Shown one piece after another: positions 4,892 through 10,655 of a stretch of 10,655 nucleotides of DNA; position 1 is the stretch's first letter; each line of letters starts with the position of its first letter. A model generated the notes under the pieces. It was not told the origin of the DNA, did not search any database, and worked only from the letters and a program-made list of their open reading frames with translations. The DNA is from Frankiales bacterium (GTDB lineage Bacteria > Actinomycetota > Actinomycetes > Mycobacteriales > SCTD01). The DNA lies in NCBI GenBank assembly GCA_025465145.1, contig JAODNS010000293.1:1-10655 (forward strand), in the 5' to 3' direction. A program made the position numbers and the translations under genes.

Positions 4892-6672
4892 CAGCGCTTG
4901 GCGTAGTCGCGGAAGCCGCGCCCCGTCTTGCGGCCGAGGTAGCCCGCCTTCACCAGGTGCTCGAGCATCGGCGCCGGGGCGTCGCCGGGCTCACGGAACT
5001 CGTCGAACAGCGTCCGCTGGATCGCCAGCGTGACGTCGAGCCCCACGACGTCCATCAGCGCGAACGGCCCCATCGGGTGGCCGCAGCCCTTGGTCATCGC
5101 GAAGTCGATGTCGTCGATGGTCGCGTAGTGCGCCTCGAGCATCTTGACGGCGTCGTTGAGGTACGGGAAGAGCAGCGCGTTGACGATGAAGCCGGCCCGG
5201 TCACCGCAGAGCACCGGGTGCTTCTTGGTCTTCGCGCAGATCTCGAGCACGGTCGCGACGACCTCCGGCGCCGTCGTCACCGTCGGCACGACCTCGACCA
5301 GCTTCATGACGGTCGCCGGATTGAACCAGTGCATGCCGACGACGTCCTGCGGCCGGCTCGTCGCCGTCGCGCACTCGATGACCGGCAGGCTCGAGGTGGT
5401 CGTGGCGAGGACAGAGCCGGGCTTCATCACGTCGTCCAGCGCGCCGAACAGCGCCTTCTTCACGGCCAGGTCCTCGACAACGGCCTCGATCACGAGGTCG
5501 CAGTCACGCAGGTCGTCCAGCTCCGTGGTGCCGGTGATGCGCGCCAGCGTCTCGGCGCGCACGTCCTCGGTGAGCTTGCCGCGCTGCACGGCCTTGTCGA
5601 GCGACCCCTCGACCTTCTTGCGGACGCCGGCGACCTTGTCCTCGCCGCGCGCGCGGAAGACGACCTCGTAGCCGCTCTTCGCGCAGACCTCGATGATGCC
5701 GGTGGCCATCGTGCCGGTGCCGATGACGCCGATCTTCGTGACCGCGCGAGGGGTGGCGTCCACCGCAGAACCGGCGGGCGTCAGCGCGTCGGGCACGACC
5801 TCGGAGGACGAGTCGCCGGCGTAGGTGTAGATGCCTCGGCCGCTCTTGCGGCCGAGCAGCCCTGCGGTGACGTACTGCTTGAGCAGCGGCGCGGGTGCGT
5901 GCCGGTGGTCGCGCGACTGCGCGTACATCGTCTCGAGGATCTCGTACGCGGAGTCGAGGCCGATGAGGTCGAGCAGCGCCAGCGGACCCATCGGGTGGCC
6001 GCAGCCGAAGCGCATTGCGGCGTCGATGTCCTCGCGGCTGGCGTACTTGCTCTCGTACATCTTGACGGCGTTGTTGAGGTAGCCGAACAGCAGCGCGTTG
6101 GCGATGAATCCGGCGCGGTCCCCGGCGATGACGCCGGTCTTGCCGACCGCGGCGACGAGCGCGCCGACGTCCTCGACGACGGACGGGTCGGTGACCACGG
6201 TGCGGACGACCTCGACCAGGTCCATGACCGGCGCGGGGTTGAACCAGTGCAGCCCGACGACGCGCGACGGCCGGGAGGTGCCGGTGGCCAGCTCGGTCAG
6301 CGACAGCGCGGAGGTGTTGGTGGCGAGGACGGTGTCCTCGGGCAGCAGGCGGTCCAGCTCGGCGAACAGAGCGGCCTTCACGTCCATCCGCTCCGGCACG
6401 GCCTCGATGACGAGCTGGCAGTCGGACAGCGCCGACAGGTCCGTGCCGGTCGAGATCCGGCCGAGCAGCGCGGTGACCTCGTCCTCGGTGAGCTTGCCCT
6501 TCTTCACCGCGCGGGCCGTCGAGGAGGCGAGGTGGCCGCGGGCCCGGTCCAGGGCGGGCTCGTCGACCTCGATGCCGACGACGTCGACGCCGGACCGTGC
6601 CAGCACCTCCGCGATGCCGGCACCCATGGTGCCGAGACCGACCACACCGACCTTGCTGAACTCGCGGGCCAC
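4891..6672 (-). CDS. Tandem-duplicated 3-hydroxybutyryl-CoA dehydrogenase
   Basis: This 593-residue protein contains two complete 3-hydroxyacyl-CoA dehydrogenase units (PF02737 plus PF00725 each), residues about 7-285 and 312-593, joined by a flexible linker. It should catalyse acetoacetyl-CoA/3-hydroxybutyryl-CoA interconversion in fatty-acid, PHB or ethylmalonyl-CoA metabolism. Copy 1 has the NAD motif GLGTMG (12-17) with acidic Glu35 after beta-2, the His142/Glu154 dyad (LHWFNP, VMDLVEVV), NTS (119-121) and Asn192. Copy 2 keeps His448, Glu460 and Asn498, but has GTGTMA (318-323), Arg340/Arg342 at the cofactor-selecting loop and ATTTS in place of ATNTS. Double-domain proteins of about 590 residues are known in actinobacteria. 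The start is GTG at 6672 with an AGAGGA-type site about 5 bases upstream; frame upstream of this is not conserved-looking. It heads the minus-strand operon. Confidence 0.93.
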   Translation of the reverse strand: MAREFSKVGVVGLGTMGAGIAEVLARSGVDVVGIEVDEPALDRARGHLASSTARAVKKGKLTEDEVTALLGRISTGTDLSALSDCQLVIEAVPERMDVKAALFAELDRLLPEDTVLATNTSALSLTELATGTSRPSRVVGLHWFNPAPVMDLVEVVRTVVTDPSVVEDVGALVAAVGKTGVIAGDRAGFIANALLFGYLNNAVKMYESKYASREDIDAAMRFGCGHPMGPLALLDLIGLDSAYEILETMYAQSRDHRHAPAPLLKQYVTAGLLGRKSGRGIYTYAGDSSSEVVPDALTPAGSAVDATPRAVTKIGVIGTGTMATGIIEVCAKSGYEVVFRARGEDKVAGVRKKVEGSLDKAVQRGKLTEDVRAETLARITGTTELDDLRDCDLVIEAVVEDLAVKKALFGALDDVMKPGSVLATTTSSLPVIECATATSRPQDVVGMHWFNPATVMKLVEVVPTVTTAPEVVATVLEICAKTKKHPVLCGDRAGFIVNALLFPYLNDAVKMLEAHYATIDDIDFAMTKGCGHPMGPFALMDVVGLDVTLAIQRTLFDEFREPGDAPAPMLEHLVKAGYLGRKTGRGFRDYAKR

Positions 6673-6964
6673 AGCCGTCCTCTCGCCATCTCTTGGAGTT
6701 GCCAGTCTCCCAGACACTGCTGCGGGAGCGCGGTGAGGGTTCTGCGCGGGGGGTGGGCAGCCGGGGACCTGGACCGGCGCCAGTACGCGATCGGCGCTGC
6801 ACGAGGTCGACGCGGAGGCCGCGTTCGACCTGCTGCGCAACCGGCCGTCGGATGCGCAAGACTGCGTCAGACGGTTGAGACCACAGCCCGACGCAGGAGC
6901 CTCCGCCGCACGGCCAGCCGGTCGCAACGCGGGTCACCCGACCGGGGGCTCAGGGAGGCGCCGC
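6673..6964. other. Divergent intergenic region between dehydrogenase and STAS genes
   Basis: These 292 bases separate two divergent genes and should contain both promoters, but no convincing -10/-35 boxes were seen in either direction. The STAS Shine-Dalgarno GGGAGG (6953-6958) lies 6 bases before its GTG. Part of the stretch (about 6769-6897) reads like a broken ANTAR-domain relic, listed separately. CAACCG (6838-6843) and CGGTTG (6872-6877) form a short 6-bp inverted repeat. Confidence 0.6.
6769..6897 (+). pseudogene. Possible relic of an ANTAR-domain regulator
   Basis: Short pieces in two plus-strand frames fall in the order of an ANTAR domain (RNA-binding antiterminator, three-helix bundle). 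LDRRQYAIGAARG (frame from 6769) resembles the R..I..AKG start. HEVDAEAAFDLLRN (6800-6841, next frame) resembles the H.....EAF.LLRR core. ARLRQTVETTARR (from 6856, first frame again) resembles the KLRDVAEE tail. Overlaps and short gaps between the pieces imply several small deletions. No start codon or ribosome site goes with it. The matches are from memory of the family pattern, so this could be coincidence in GC-rich sequence. Confidence 0.28.
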
Positions 6965-7297
6965 GTGTCCGCCGCAGGGCGCCCGACGCTGCGCGTGTCC
7001 ACGACCGCCAGCGGACCGACGACCGTGCTGCACCTGGCCGGCGACCTCGACCTCGCGACAGCCGGTCAGCTCCGGGGTGAGCTGCGGGACCTGCTCGACA
7101 GCGGCACCGTCCGCCGGCTGGTGCTCGACTTGGCGGGGCTCGAGTTCATGGACGTGACCGGGCTGAACGTCATCGTGGACGCGCACGACGTCCTCGCCCG
7201 GGACCGCGCCGTACTGGCCCTGCGCTCGCCGCGGCCGATGGTGCTGCGGATGCTGAAGCTGCTCGCGCTGGACGAGGTCGTGCAGGTGGAGGGCTAG
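6965..7297 (+). CDS. STAS-domain protein, anti-sigma factor antagonist-like
   Basis: This is a single STAS domain of 110 residues (PF01740; SpoIIAA/RsbV/BldG type). Family members bind and neutralise an anti-sigma-factor kinase when unphosphorylated. The strand-helix pattern VLHLAGDLDLATAGQLRGEL (21-40) and LVLDLAGLEFMDVTGL (52-67) is characteristic. In BldG and RsbV the conserved block is D-S-T-G with phosphorylation on the Ser; here it is Asp63-Val64-Thr65-Gly66, so the usual phospho-acceptor is missing and only the adjacent Thr remains. The start is GTG 6965, 6 bases after GGGAGG; the frame is open further upstream but only a TTG at 6875 is available there and it lacks an RBS. No partner kinase gene is in the window. 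It converges on nucS and shares the CTAG stop. Confidence 0.9.
   Translation: MSAAGRPTLRVSTTASGPTTVLHLAGDLDLATAGQLRGELRDLLDSGTVRRLVLDLAGLEFMDVTGLNVIVDAHDVLARDRAVLALRSPRPMVLRMLKLLALDEVVQVEG
7294..7297. other. Shared palindromic stop CTAG (convergent pair 2)
   Basis: CTAG ends the STAS gene on the plus strand (TAG 7295-7297) and nucS on the minus strand (TAG 7296-7294), a 4-base tail-to-tail overlap identical in form to those at 3090-3093 and 9199-9202. Confidence 0.95.
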
Positions 7298-7947
7298 AAC
7301 AGCGTCGGCGTCCCGGACTCGATCCCGCGCAGCTCGTCGTAGTCCAGCTGGACGCAGGTGATGCCGCGGTCGGCGGCGAGCACCTTCGCCTGCGGCTTGA
7401 AGCTCTGCGCAGCCAGGACGCCCTTCACGTCGCCGAGGACGGTTGACACCCGCTGCAGGTAGCGCGTGAGCTGCTCCACGCCGTCGATCTCCGCGTGCCG
7501 CTTCACCTCCACGAGCACGTGCGCGCCGGTGTCGTCCCGGCACAGCAGGTCGACCGGGCCGATGTCGGTGAAGTACTCGCGCTGCACCAGCGTCCAGCCC
7601 GTCCCGAGCACCTCGCACCGGTCCGCCAGCAGCTCCTGCAGGTGCTTCTCGACGCCGTCCTTCACCAGCCCCGGGTCGCTGCCCAGCTCGTGGGCGACAT
7701 CGGAGAGCACCTCCTCGACGGTGATGACCAGCTGCTCGCCGCCCTTGTTGGTGACAGTCCAGCTGCCCTCGCCGTACGTCGTCGTGCACGGCGGGCTCAT
7801 CCACATCAGCGGCTTGTACGCCCGGTCATCGGCGTGGATGCTCACTGACCCGTCGGCCTTGACGAGCAGCAGCCGGGTGGCCGGCGGGAGGTGAGCGGTG
7901 AGTCGGCCGACGTAGTCGACCGAGCACCGCGCGATGACCAGGCGCAT
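7294..7947 (-). CDS. nucS: Mismatch-specific endonuclease NucS (EndoMS)
   Basis: This 217-residue protein matches actinobacterial NucS along its whole length, including the start MRLVIARCSVDY, the VKADGSVSIHADDRAYKPL block (29-47) and WMSPP (49-53). NucS cleaves both strands at mismatches such as G-T, G-G and T-T and replaces MutS/MutL repair in actinobacteria that lack it. The N-terminal DNA-binding domain is followed by a RecB-like nuclease domain with Asp133 (GPVDLLCRD), Glu147 and Lys149 (VLVEVKR) and Gln159 (EQLTRYL). The C-terminus ends PTLF, consistent with the C-terminal clamp-binding peptide by which NucS is activated by the beta clamp. All catalytic residues are present, so it should be active. 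The ATG at 7947 has only a weak GAGAG next to it. It is divergent from the decayed GAF gene. Confidence 0.96.
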   Translation of the reverse strand: MRLVIARCSVDYVGRLTAHLPPATRLLLVKADGSVSIHADDRAYKPLMWMSPPCTTTYGEGSWTVTNKGGEQLVITVEEVLSDVAHELGSDPGLVKDGVEKHLQELLADRCEVLGTGWTLVQREYFTDIGPVDLLCRDDTGAHVLVEVKRHAEIDGVEQLTRYLQRVSTVLGDVKGVLAAQSFKPQAKVLAADRGITCVQLDYDELRGIESGTPTLF

Positions 7948-8151
7948 GCTCTCGACGCTAGCCCTTCCCGGCTGAGGGGCTGTCGCGGAGGCCCAGGCAC
8001 AGCCACTGCCGGTGCTGGCCGCCCGACCGTGGACGCGCCCGAGCGAAGACGCGCGGGACGGCGAGAGGGCCGAAGGGCGACGAACGGCGCCTCTTGCTGC
8101 GACAGTCAGCTCTGAGTCGGGCTCTCGGTCCGTGCTCTGCGAGGAGTCCCC
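7948..8151. promoter_or_regulatory. Divergent intergenic region, nucS and GAF remnant
   Basis: These 204 bases separate divergent nucS and the GAF-domain remnant, so they should hold at least the nucS promoter. I could not identify a reliable -10/-35 pair. A GAGGAG Shine-Dalgarno (8141-8146) stands 5 bases before the GTG at 8152, showing that the GAF gene once had a proper start. No RNA gene or strong hairpin was recognised. Confidence 0.5.
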
Positions 8152-8364
8152 GTGCTGGACCAGGTGAAGGCCGACGCCCGCACCACCGCGCTGCGCCGGT
8201 ACGGCGCATTGGACAGCGCGTCGTCACTCGATCTGGACAAGGTCGCCCGACTCGCCCGGTTCATCGCCGGTTCGCGGTTCGCGGCCCTCCACCTCCTCGA
8301 CGACACACACCAGCACCGCGTGGCGCAGAGCGGCGGTCTGCCGCACGCCCGCACGCCCGGTACC
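8152..8364 (+). pseudogene. Truncated GAF-domain sensor gene
   Basis: A good start (GAGGAG, 5 bases, GTG 8152) opens a frame whose first 70 residues look like the beginning of a GAF domain: ALRRYGALDSASSLDLDK, then VARLARFIAG, then FAALHLLDDTHQHRVA. The last block resembles the .AL.HL.DD..QHRVA strand of actinobacterial GAF proteins that precede GGDEF, EAL or phosphatase domains. After GLPHARTP (about 8360) the similarity stops; the rest of the GAF domain and any output domain are absent, and the same frame runs on without a stop into the DUF2071 gene from 8479. I read this as a 5' gene fragment left by a deletion, although an expressed short GAF-DUF2071 read-through product cannot be excluded. 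Confidence 0.55.
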
Positions 8365-8478
8365 AGAGCAGGACCGACGGGCGGCCAGAACCGTAGGCAG
8401 CGCGGCCACTTCGTGCCCTCGCTGCAGCTGCTGAGCGCCGCGAGTCGCACGTCTGCCAAGCCGGTGCGAGGCTCGGGT

Positions 8479-9202
8479 GTGACCCCGGAGCCGCTGATCG
8501 ACCGGACGCCGCGCCCGGTCGGGCGCACCGCGTTCGTCCAGCAGTGGCGCGACCTGACGATGCTGCACTGGCCGGTCGACCCGGGGCTCGTCGCGCCGCT
8601 GCTCCCCCGCGGCACGTCGCCCGACCTGCTGGACGGCCGCACGTACGTCGGGCTGGTGCCGTTCGTCATGTCGGGCGTCCGGGTCCTCGGCACCCCATCG
8701 CTGCCGTGGCTGTCCGGGTTCGCGGAGACGAACGTGCGCCTCCACGCGGTCGACGAGCAGGGCCGGCGGGGTATGGTGTCCGCTCGCTGGAGGCCTCGCG
8801 GCTGCTGCCCGTGCTGGTGGCCCGGGCGACGTACCGGCTGCCGTACCTCTAGGCGCACATGCGCGTGCGGCACGGCGCCGACACGGTCGCGTACAAGACC
8901 CGGCGCCGGTGGCCAGGCCCGCGCGGGGCGGCCTCGACGGTCCGCGTCCGGATCGGCGAGCGGTACGACGCCGACCCGCTGTCGAGCTTCCTCACCGCGC
9001 GGTGGGGGCTGTTCAGCACCTGGTTCGGTGGCGCAGCGTGCACGCGCCGGTCGAGCACGAGCCGTGGGTGCTGCACCGCGCCGAGCTGCTGCACCTGGAC
9101 GACGAGCTGGTCGGGCTGGGCAGGCTTTCCGTGGACGGGCCGCCGCAGGTGCTGTGGTCGCCCGGCGTGCGGGTGCGGATCGGCCCGCCTCAGCGGCTCT
9201 AG
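8479..9202 (+). pseudogene. DUF2071 (YqjF-like) gene broken by two frameshifts and a stop
   Basis: Concatenating three stretches gives a near-complete DUF2071 protein (PF09844) of about 240 residues, function unknown. It starts at GTG 8479 (GAGG 7 bases upstream). Segment 1, to about 8777: WRDLTMLHWPVDP, DLLDGRTYVGLVPF, then ETNVRLHAVDEQGRRGM. Near 8777-8780 one base is missing (adding a T restores MVFRSLEA). Segment 2, the next frame: LLPVLVARATYRLPY, an in-frame TAG at 8850-8852 where homologs often have Trp (TGG to TAG), then AHMRVRHGADTVAYKTRR. Near 9030-9034 another base is missing (adding G restores FGGRSVHAPV). Segment 3: VEHEPWVLHRAELL to the TAG at 9200-9202. Three independent lesions make decay likelier than sequencing error. 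The final stop still shares CTAG with the mutase. Confidence 0.85.
9199..9202. other. Shared palindromic stop CTAG (convergent pair 3)
   Basis: CTAG gives the original end of the DUF2071 gene on the plus strand (TAG 9200-9202) and the stop of the mutase on the minus strand (TAG 9201-9199). It is the third convergent junction in the window built this way. Confidence 0.93.
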
Positions 9203-10655
9203 GAGTTCGCGTCCCGGATGACCTGCACGACCTCGCGCATGATCTCCGTCAGCTCGTAGTCCTTCGGCGTGAAGACCCGCGCCACCCCCTGCTCGCGCAG
9301 CTTCGCCGCGTCGGCGTCCGGGATGATCCCGCCGACGACGACGGGGATCTCGCCCACGCCGGCCTCGCGCAGTCCGGCCAGCACCGCCGGCACCGCCTCC
9401 ATGTGCGACCCGGACAGGATCGACAGGCCGATGACGTGCACGTCCTCCTCGACGGCGGCGGCCACGATCTGCGCCGGCGTCAGGCGGATGCCCTGGTAGA
9501 CGACCTCGAAGCCGACGTCGCGGGCCCGTACGGCGATCTGCTCGGCGCCGTTGCTGTGCCCGTCGAGCCCCGGCTTGCCGACGAGGAAGCGCAGCCGCAC
9601 CCCGAGCTCCTCCCCGGCGGCGCGCACCTCCTCGCGGACGGCGGCGATGGCCGAGCCGGGCTGCCCGGAGGCCATCGCGCCGGAGACGCCGGTGGGTGCG
9701 CGGTACTCGCCGAACACCTCGCGCAGCGCCCCGGCCCACTCGCCGGTGGTGACCCCCGCGCGGGCGCATGCGAGCGACGCGGGCATGAGGTTCTCGTCCG
9801 TCTTCGCGGCGTCCCGCAGCGCCCGCAGCGCCTCGTCGACGACGGCCGTGTCGCGCCCGGCGCGCCACTCCCGTACCGCGTCGATCGCGTGCTGCTCGAC
9901 CTGCGGGTCGACGACCATGATCGAGCCCTCGACGTCGCTGGTCAGCGGGTTGGGCTCGGTCGTCGTGAACTTGTTGACGCCGACAACGGTGTCCTCGCCT
10001 GCCTCGATCCGCCGCCGCCGCTCGGCATGCGAGGCGACCAGCGCGCTCTTCATGTAGCCGGACTCGACGGCCGCAACGGCGCCGCCCATCGCCTGGACCC
10101 GGTCGACCTCAGCCTGCACCTCGTCGATCAGCGCGGCGACCTTGGCCTCGACCACGACAGACCCCTCGAACAGGTCGTCGTACTCCAGCAGGTCGGTCTC
10201 GTACGCGAGCACCTGCTGCAGGCGCAGCGACCACTGCTGGTCCCAGGGCCGCGGCAGGCCGAGCGCCTCGTTCCACGCCGGCAGCTGGATCGCGCGGGCC
10301 CGTGCGTCCTTCGAGAGCGTCACGCCGAGCATCTCGAGGACGATCCGCTGGACGTTGTTCTCCGGCTGCGCCTCCGTGAGGCCGAGCGAGTTGACCTGCA
10401 CGCCGTAGCGGAAGCGACGGTGCTTCGGGTCCTGCACGCCGTACCGGTCCTGCAGCAGCGTGTCCCAGAGCCGCCCGAAGGCGCGCATCTTGCACATCTC
10501 CTCGACGAAGCGGACGCCGGCGTTGACGAAGAAGGAGATGCGGGCGCACACGTCGCCGAAGCGCTCCTCGGGCACCTGCCCGGAGGCCTGGACCGCGTCG
10601 AGCACGGCGATGGCGGTGCAGAGGGCGTACGAGATCTCCTGGACGGGCGTGGCCC
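9199..10655 (-). CDS. meaA: Ethylmalonyl-CoA mutase (MeaA-like), N-terminus beyond window
   Basis: The visible part is 484 residues of a coenzyme-B12-dependent acyl-CoA mutase; the frame is open to the right edge (ATPVQEISYALCTAIAVLDA precedes and continues the sequence), so about 180-200 N-terminal residues are missing compared with the usual 660-690. The catalytic TIM-barrel part includes SFFVNAGVRFVEEMCKMRAF, VQVNSLGLTEAQPENNV and PAWNEALGLPRPWDQQW. The C-terminal cobalamin-binding domain has KPGLDGHSNGAEQ (DxHxxG, the cobalt-ligand His), LSILSGSH and VVVGGIIPD. A single polypeptide with both domains and the NKF-EPNPL and GEWAGALREVFGEYRAPTGV stretches fit MeaA/Ecm, which converts (2R)-ethylmalonyl-CoA to methylsuccinyl-CoA, better than methylmalonyl- or isobutyryl-CoA mutase. 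Substrate assignment is by family pattern only. Confidence 0.88.
   Translation of the reverse strand, partial: ATPVQEISYALCTAIAVLDAVQASGQVPEERFGDVCARISFFVNAGVRFVEEMCKMRAFGRLWDTLLQDRYGVQDPKHRRFRYGVQVNSLGLTEAQPENNVQRIVLEMLGVTLSKDARARAIQLPAWNEALGLPRPWDQQWSLRLQQVLAYETDLLEYDDLFEGSVVVEAKVAALIDEVQAEVDRVQAMGGAVAAVESGYMKSALVASHAERRRRIEAGEDTVVGVNKFTTTEPNPLTSDVEGSIMVVDPQVEQHAIDAVREWRAGRDTAVVDEALRALRDAAKTDENLMPASLACARAGVTTGEWAGALREVFGEYRAPTGVSGAMASGQPGSAIAAVREEVRAAGEELGVRLRFLVGKPGLDGHSNGAEQIAVRARDVGFEVVYQGIRLTPAQIVAAAVEEDVHVIGLSILSGSHMEAVPAVLAGLREAGVGEIPVVVGGIIPDADAAKLREQGVARVFTPKDYELTEIMREVVQVIRDANS

Noticed and set aside
6673..6927. Upstream extension of the dehydrogenase to 678 residues
   Set aside because: The extra residues show no similarity to the family, while GTG 6672 has an AGAGGA-type RBS and gives the known 590-residue length.
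4957..7080. Very long plus-strand open frame (707 codons) opposite the dehydrogenase
   Set aside because: It is codon-aligned antisense to the real gene, Arg/Asp/Val/His-rich with no domain pattern, and open only because TTA/CTA/TCA codons are rare in this GC-rich gene.
7342..7353. 12-bp palindrome GTCCAGCTGGAC in nucS
   Set aside because: Short palindromes of GC-rich codons (Val-Gln-Leu-Asp, residues 199-202) are expected by chance and this one has no positional context.
8106..8873. Minus-strand frame of 255 codons over the GAF/DUF2071 region
   Set aside because: It is a shadow of the plus-strand remnants; the plus strand shows family motifs and RBS sites, the minus strand none.
8849..9868. 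Minus-strand frame of 339 codons crossing the mutase 3' end and the DUF2071 region
   Set aside because: It is Arg/Gly/Ala-rich, reads the mutase gene in the wrong frame and has no motif.
1..10655. CRISPR array, tRNA, rRNA, insertion sequence or phage attachment site
   Set aside because: No regular direct repeats with spacers, no tRNA-like cloverleaf or CCA-type end, and no transposase or integrase motifs were seen in any frame.

Overview
The window is high-GC, gene-dense DNA from a member of the Actinomycetota. The strongest phylogenetic marker is an intact nucS (EndoMS) mismatch-endonuclease gene. It is supported by GTG starts, G+C-saturated third positions, an MeaA-type ethylmalonyl-CoA mutase, a duplicated-domain 3-hydroxybutyryl-CoA dehydrogenase and an Ala/Glu/Arg-rich coiled-coil protein of the FilP/Scy/DivIVA-like type. 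I cannot fix the order or family. The first 13 bases are identical to the end of the standard Illumina adapter, so the left edge is the end of an assembled contig, not natural sequence.

Layout. (1) 14-1961, plus strand: the 3' part of a coiled-coil protein gene overlaps by 8 bases an AI-2E/PerM-family membrane protein with an unusual N-terminal extension built on a 12-bp (VEER) tandem repeat. (2) 2104-3093, plus: a secreted, cell-wall-anchored protein with a signal peptide, charged Lys/Gly-rich region, two-cysteine domain, Thr/Ser stalk and LPFTG sorting signal. (3) 6672-3090, minus: a tightly packed four-gene operon of tandem-duplicated 3-hydroxyacyl-CoA dehydrogenase, small CPGC/His zinc-ribbon-like protein, COG2945-like alpha/beta hydrolase and a second alpha/beta hydrolase, with junctions of 1-bp overlap, 8-bp overlap and 1-bp gap. 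(4) 6673-6964: an intergenic stretch with a possible ANTAR-domain relic. (5) 6965-7297, plus: a STAS anti-anti-sigma-like protein lacking the usual phospho-serine. (6) 7947-7294, minus: nucS. (7) 8152-9202, plus: a decayed region with a truncated GAF-domain gene running in frame into a DUF2071/YqjF-like gene that carries two frameshifts and an in-frame TAG. (8) 10655-9199, minus: the C-terminal three quarters of a coenzyme-B12-dependent ethylmalonyl-CoA mutase, running off the right edge.

How they fit together. The dehydrogenase and the mutase can both act in the ethylmalonyl-CoA route (acetoacetyl-CoA to 3-hydroxybutyryl-CoA, later ethylmalonyl-CoA to methylsuccinyl-CoA). From memory, Streptomyces has FilP/Scy-like, nucS, STAS, 3-hydroxybutyryl-CoA dehydrogenase and MeaA-like genes in one neighbourhood, so this looks like a conserved core region with a local scar of decayed regulatory genes (ANTAR, GAF, DUF2071). 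No mobile element, CRISPR array, tRNA or rRNA was seen.

The most unusual points are these: three convergent gene pairs all end on a shared palindromic CTAG; a perfect 18-bp inverted repeat lies inside a hydrolase C-terminus next to one of those junctions; the second dehydrogenase copy shows NADP-like changes; the STAS protein has Val at the phospho-acceptor position; and the DUF2071 pseudogene has three independent lesions. I did not find a convincing wholly new multi-gene system.
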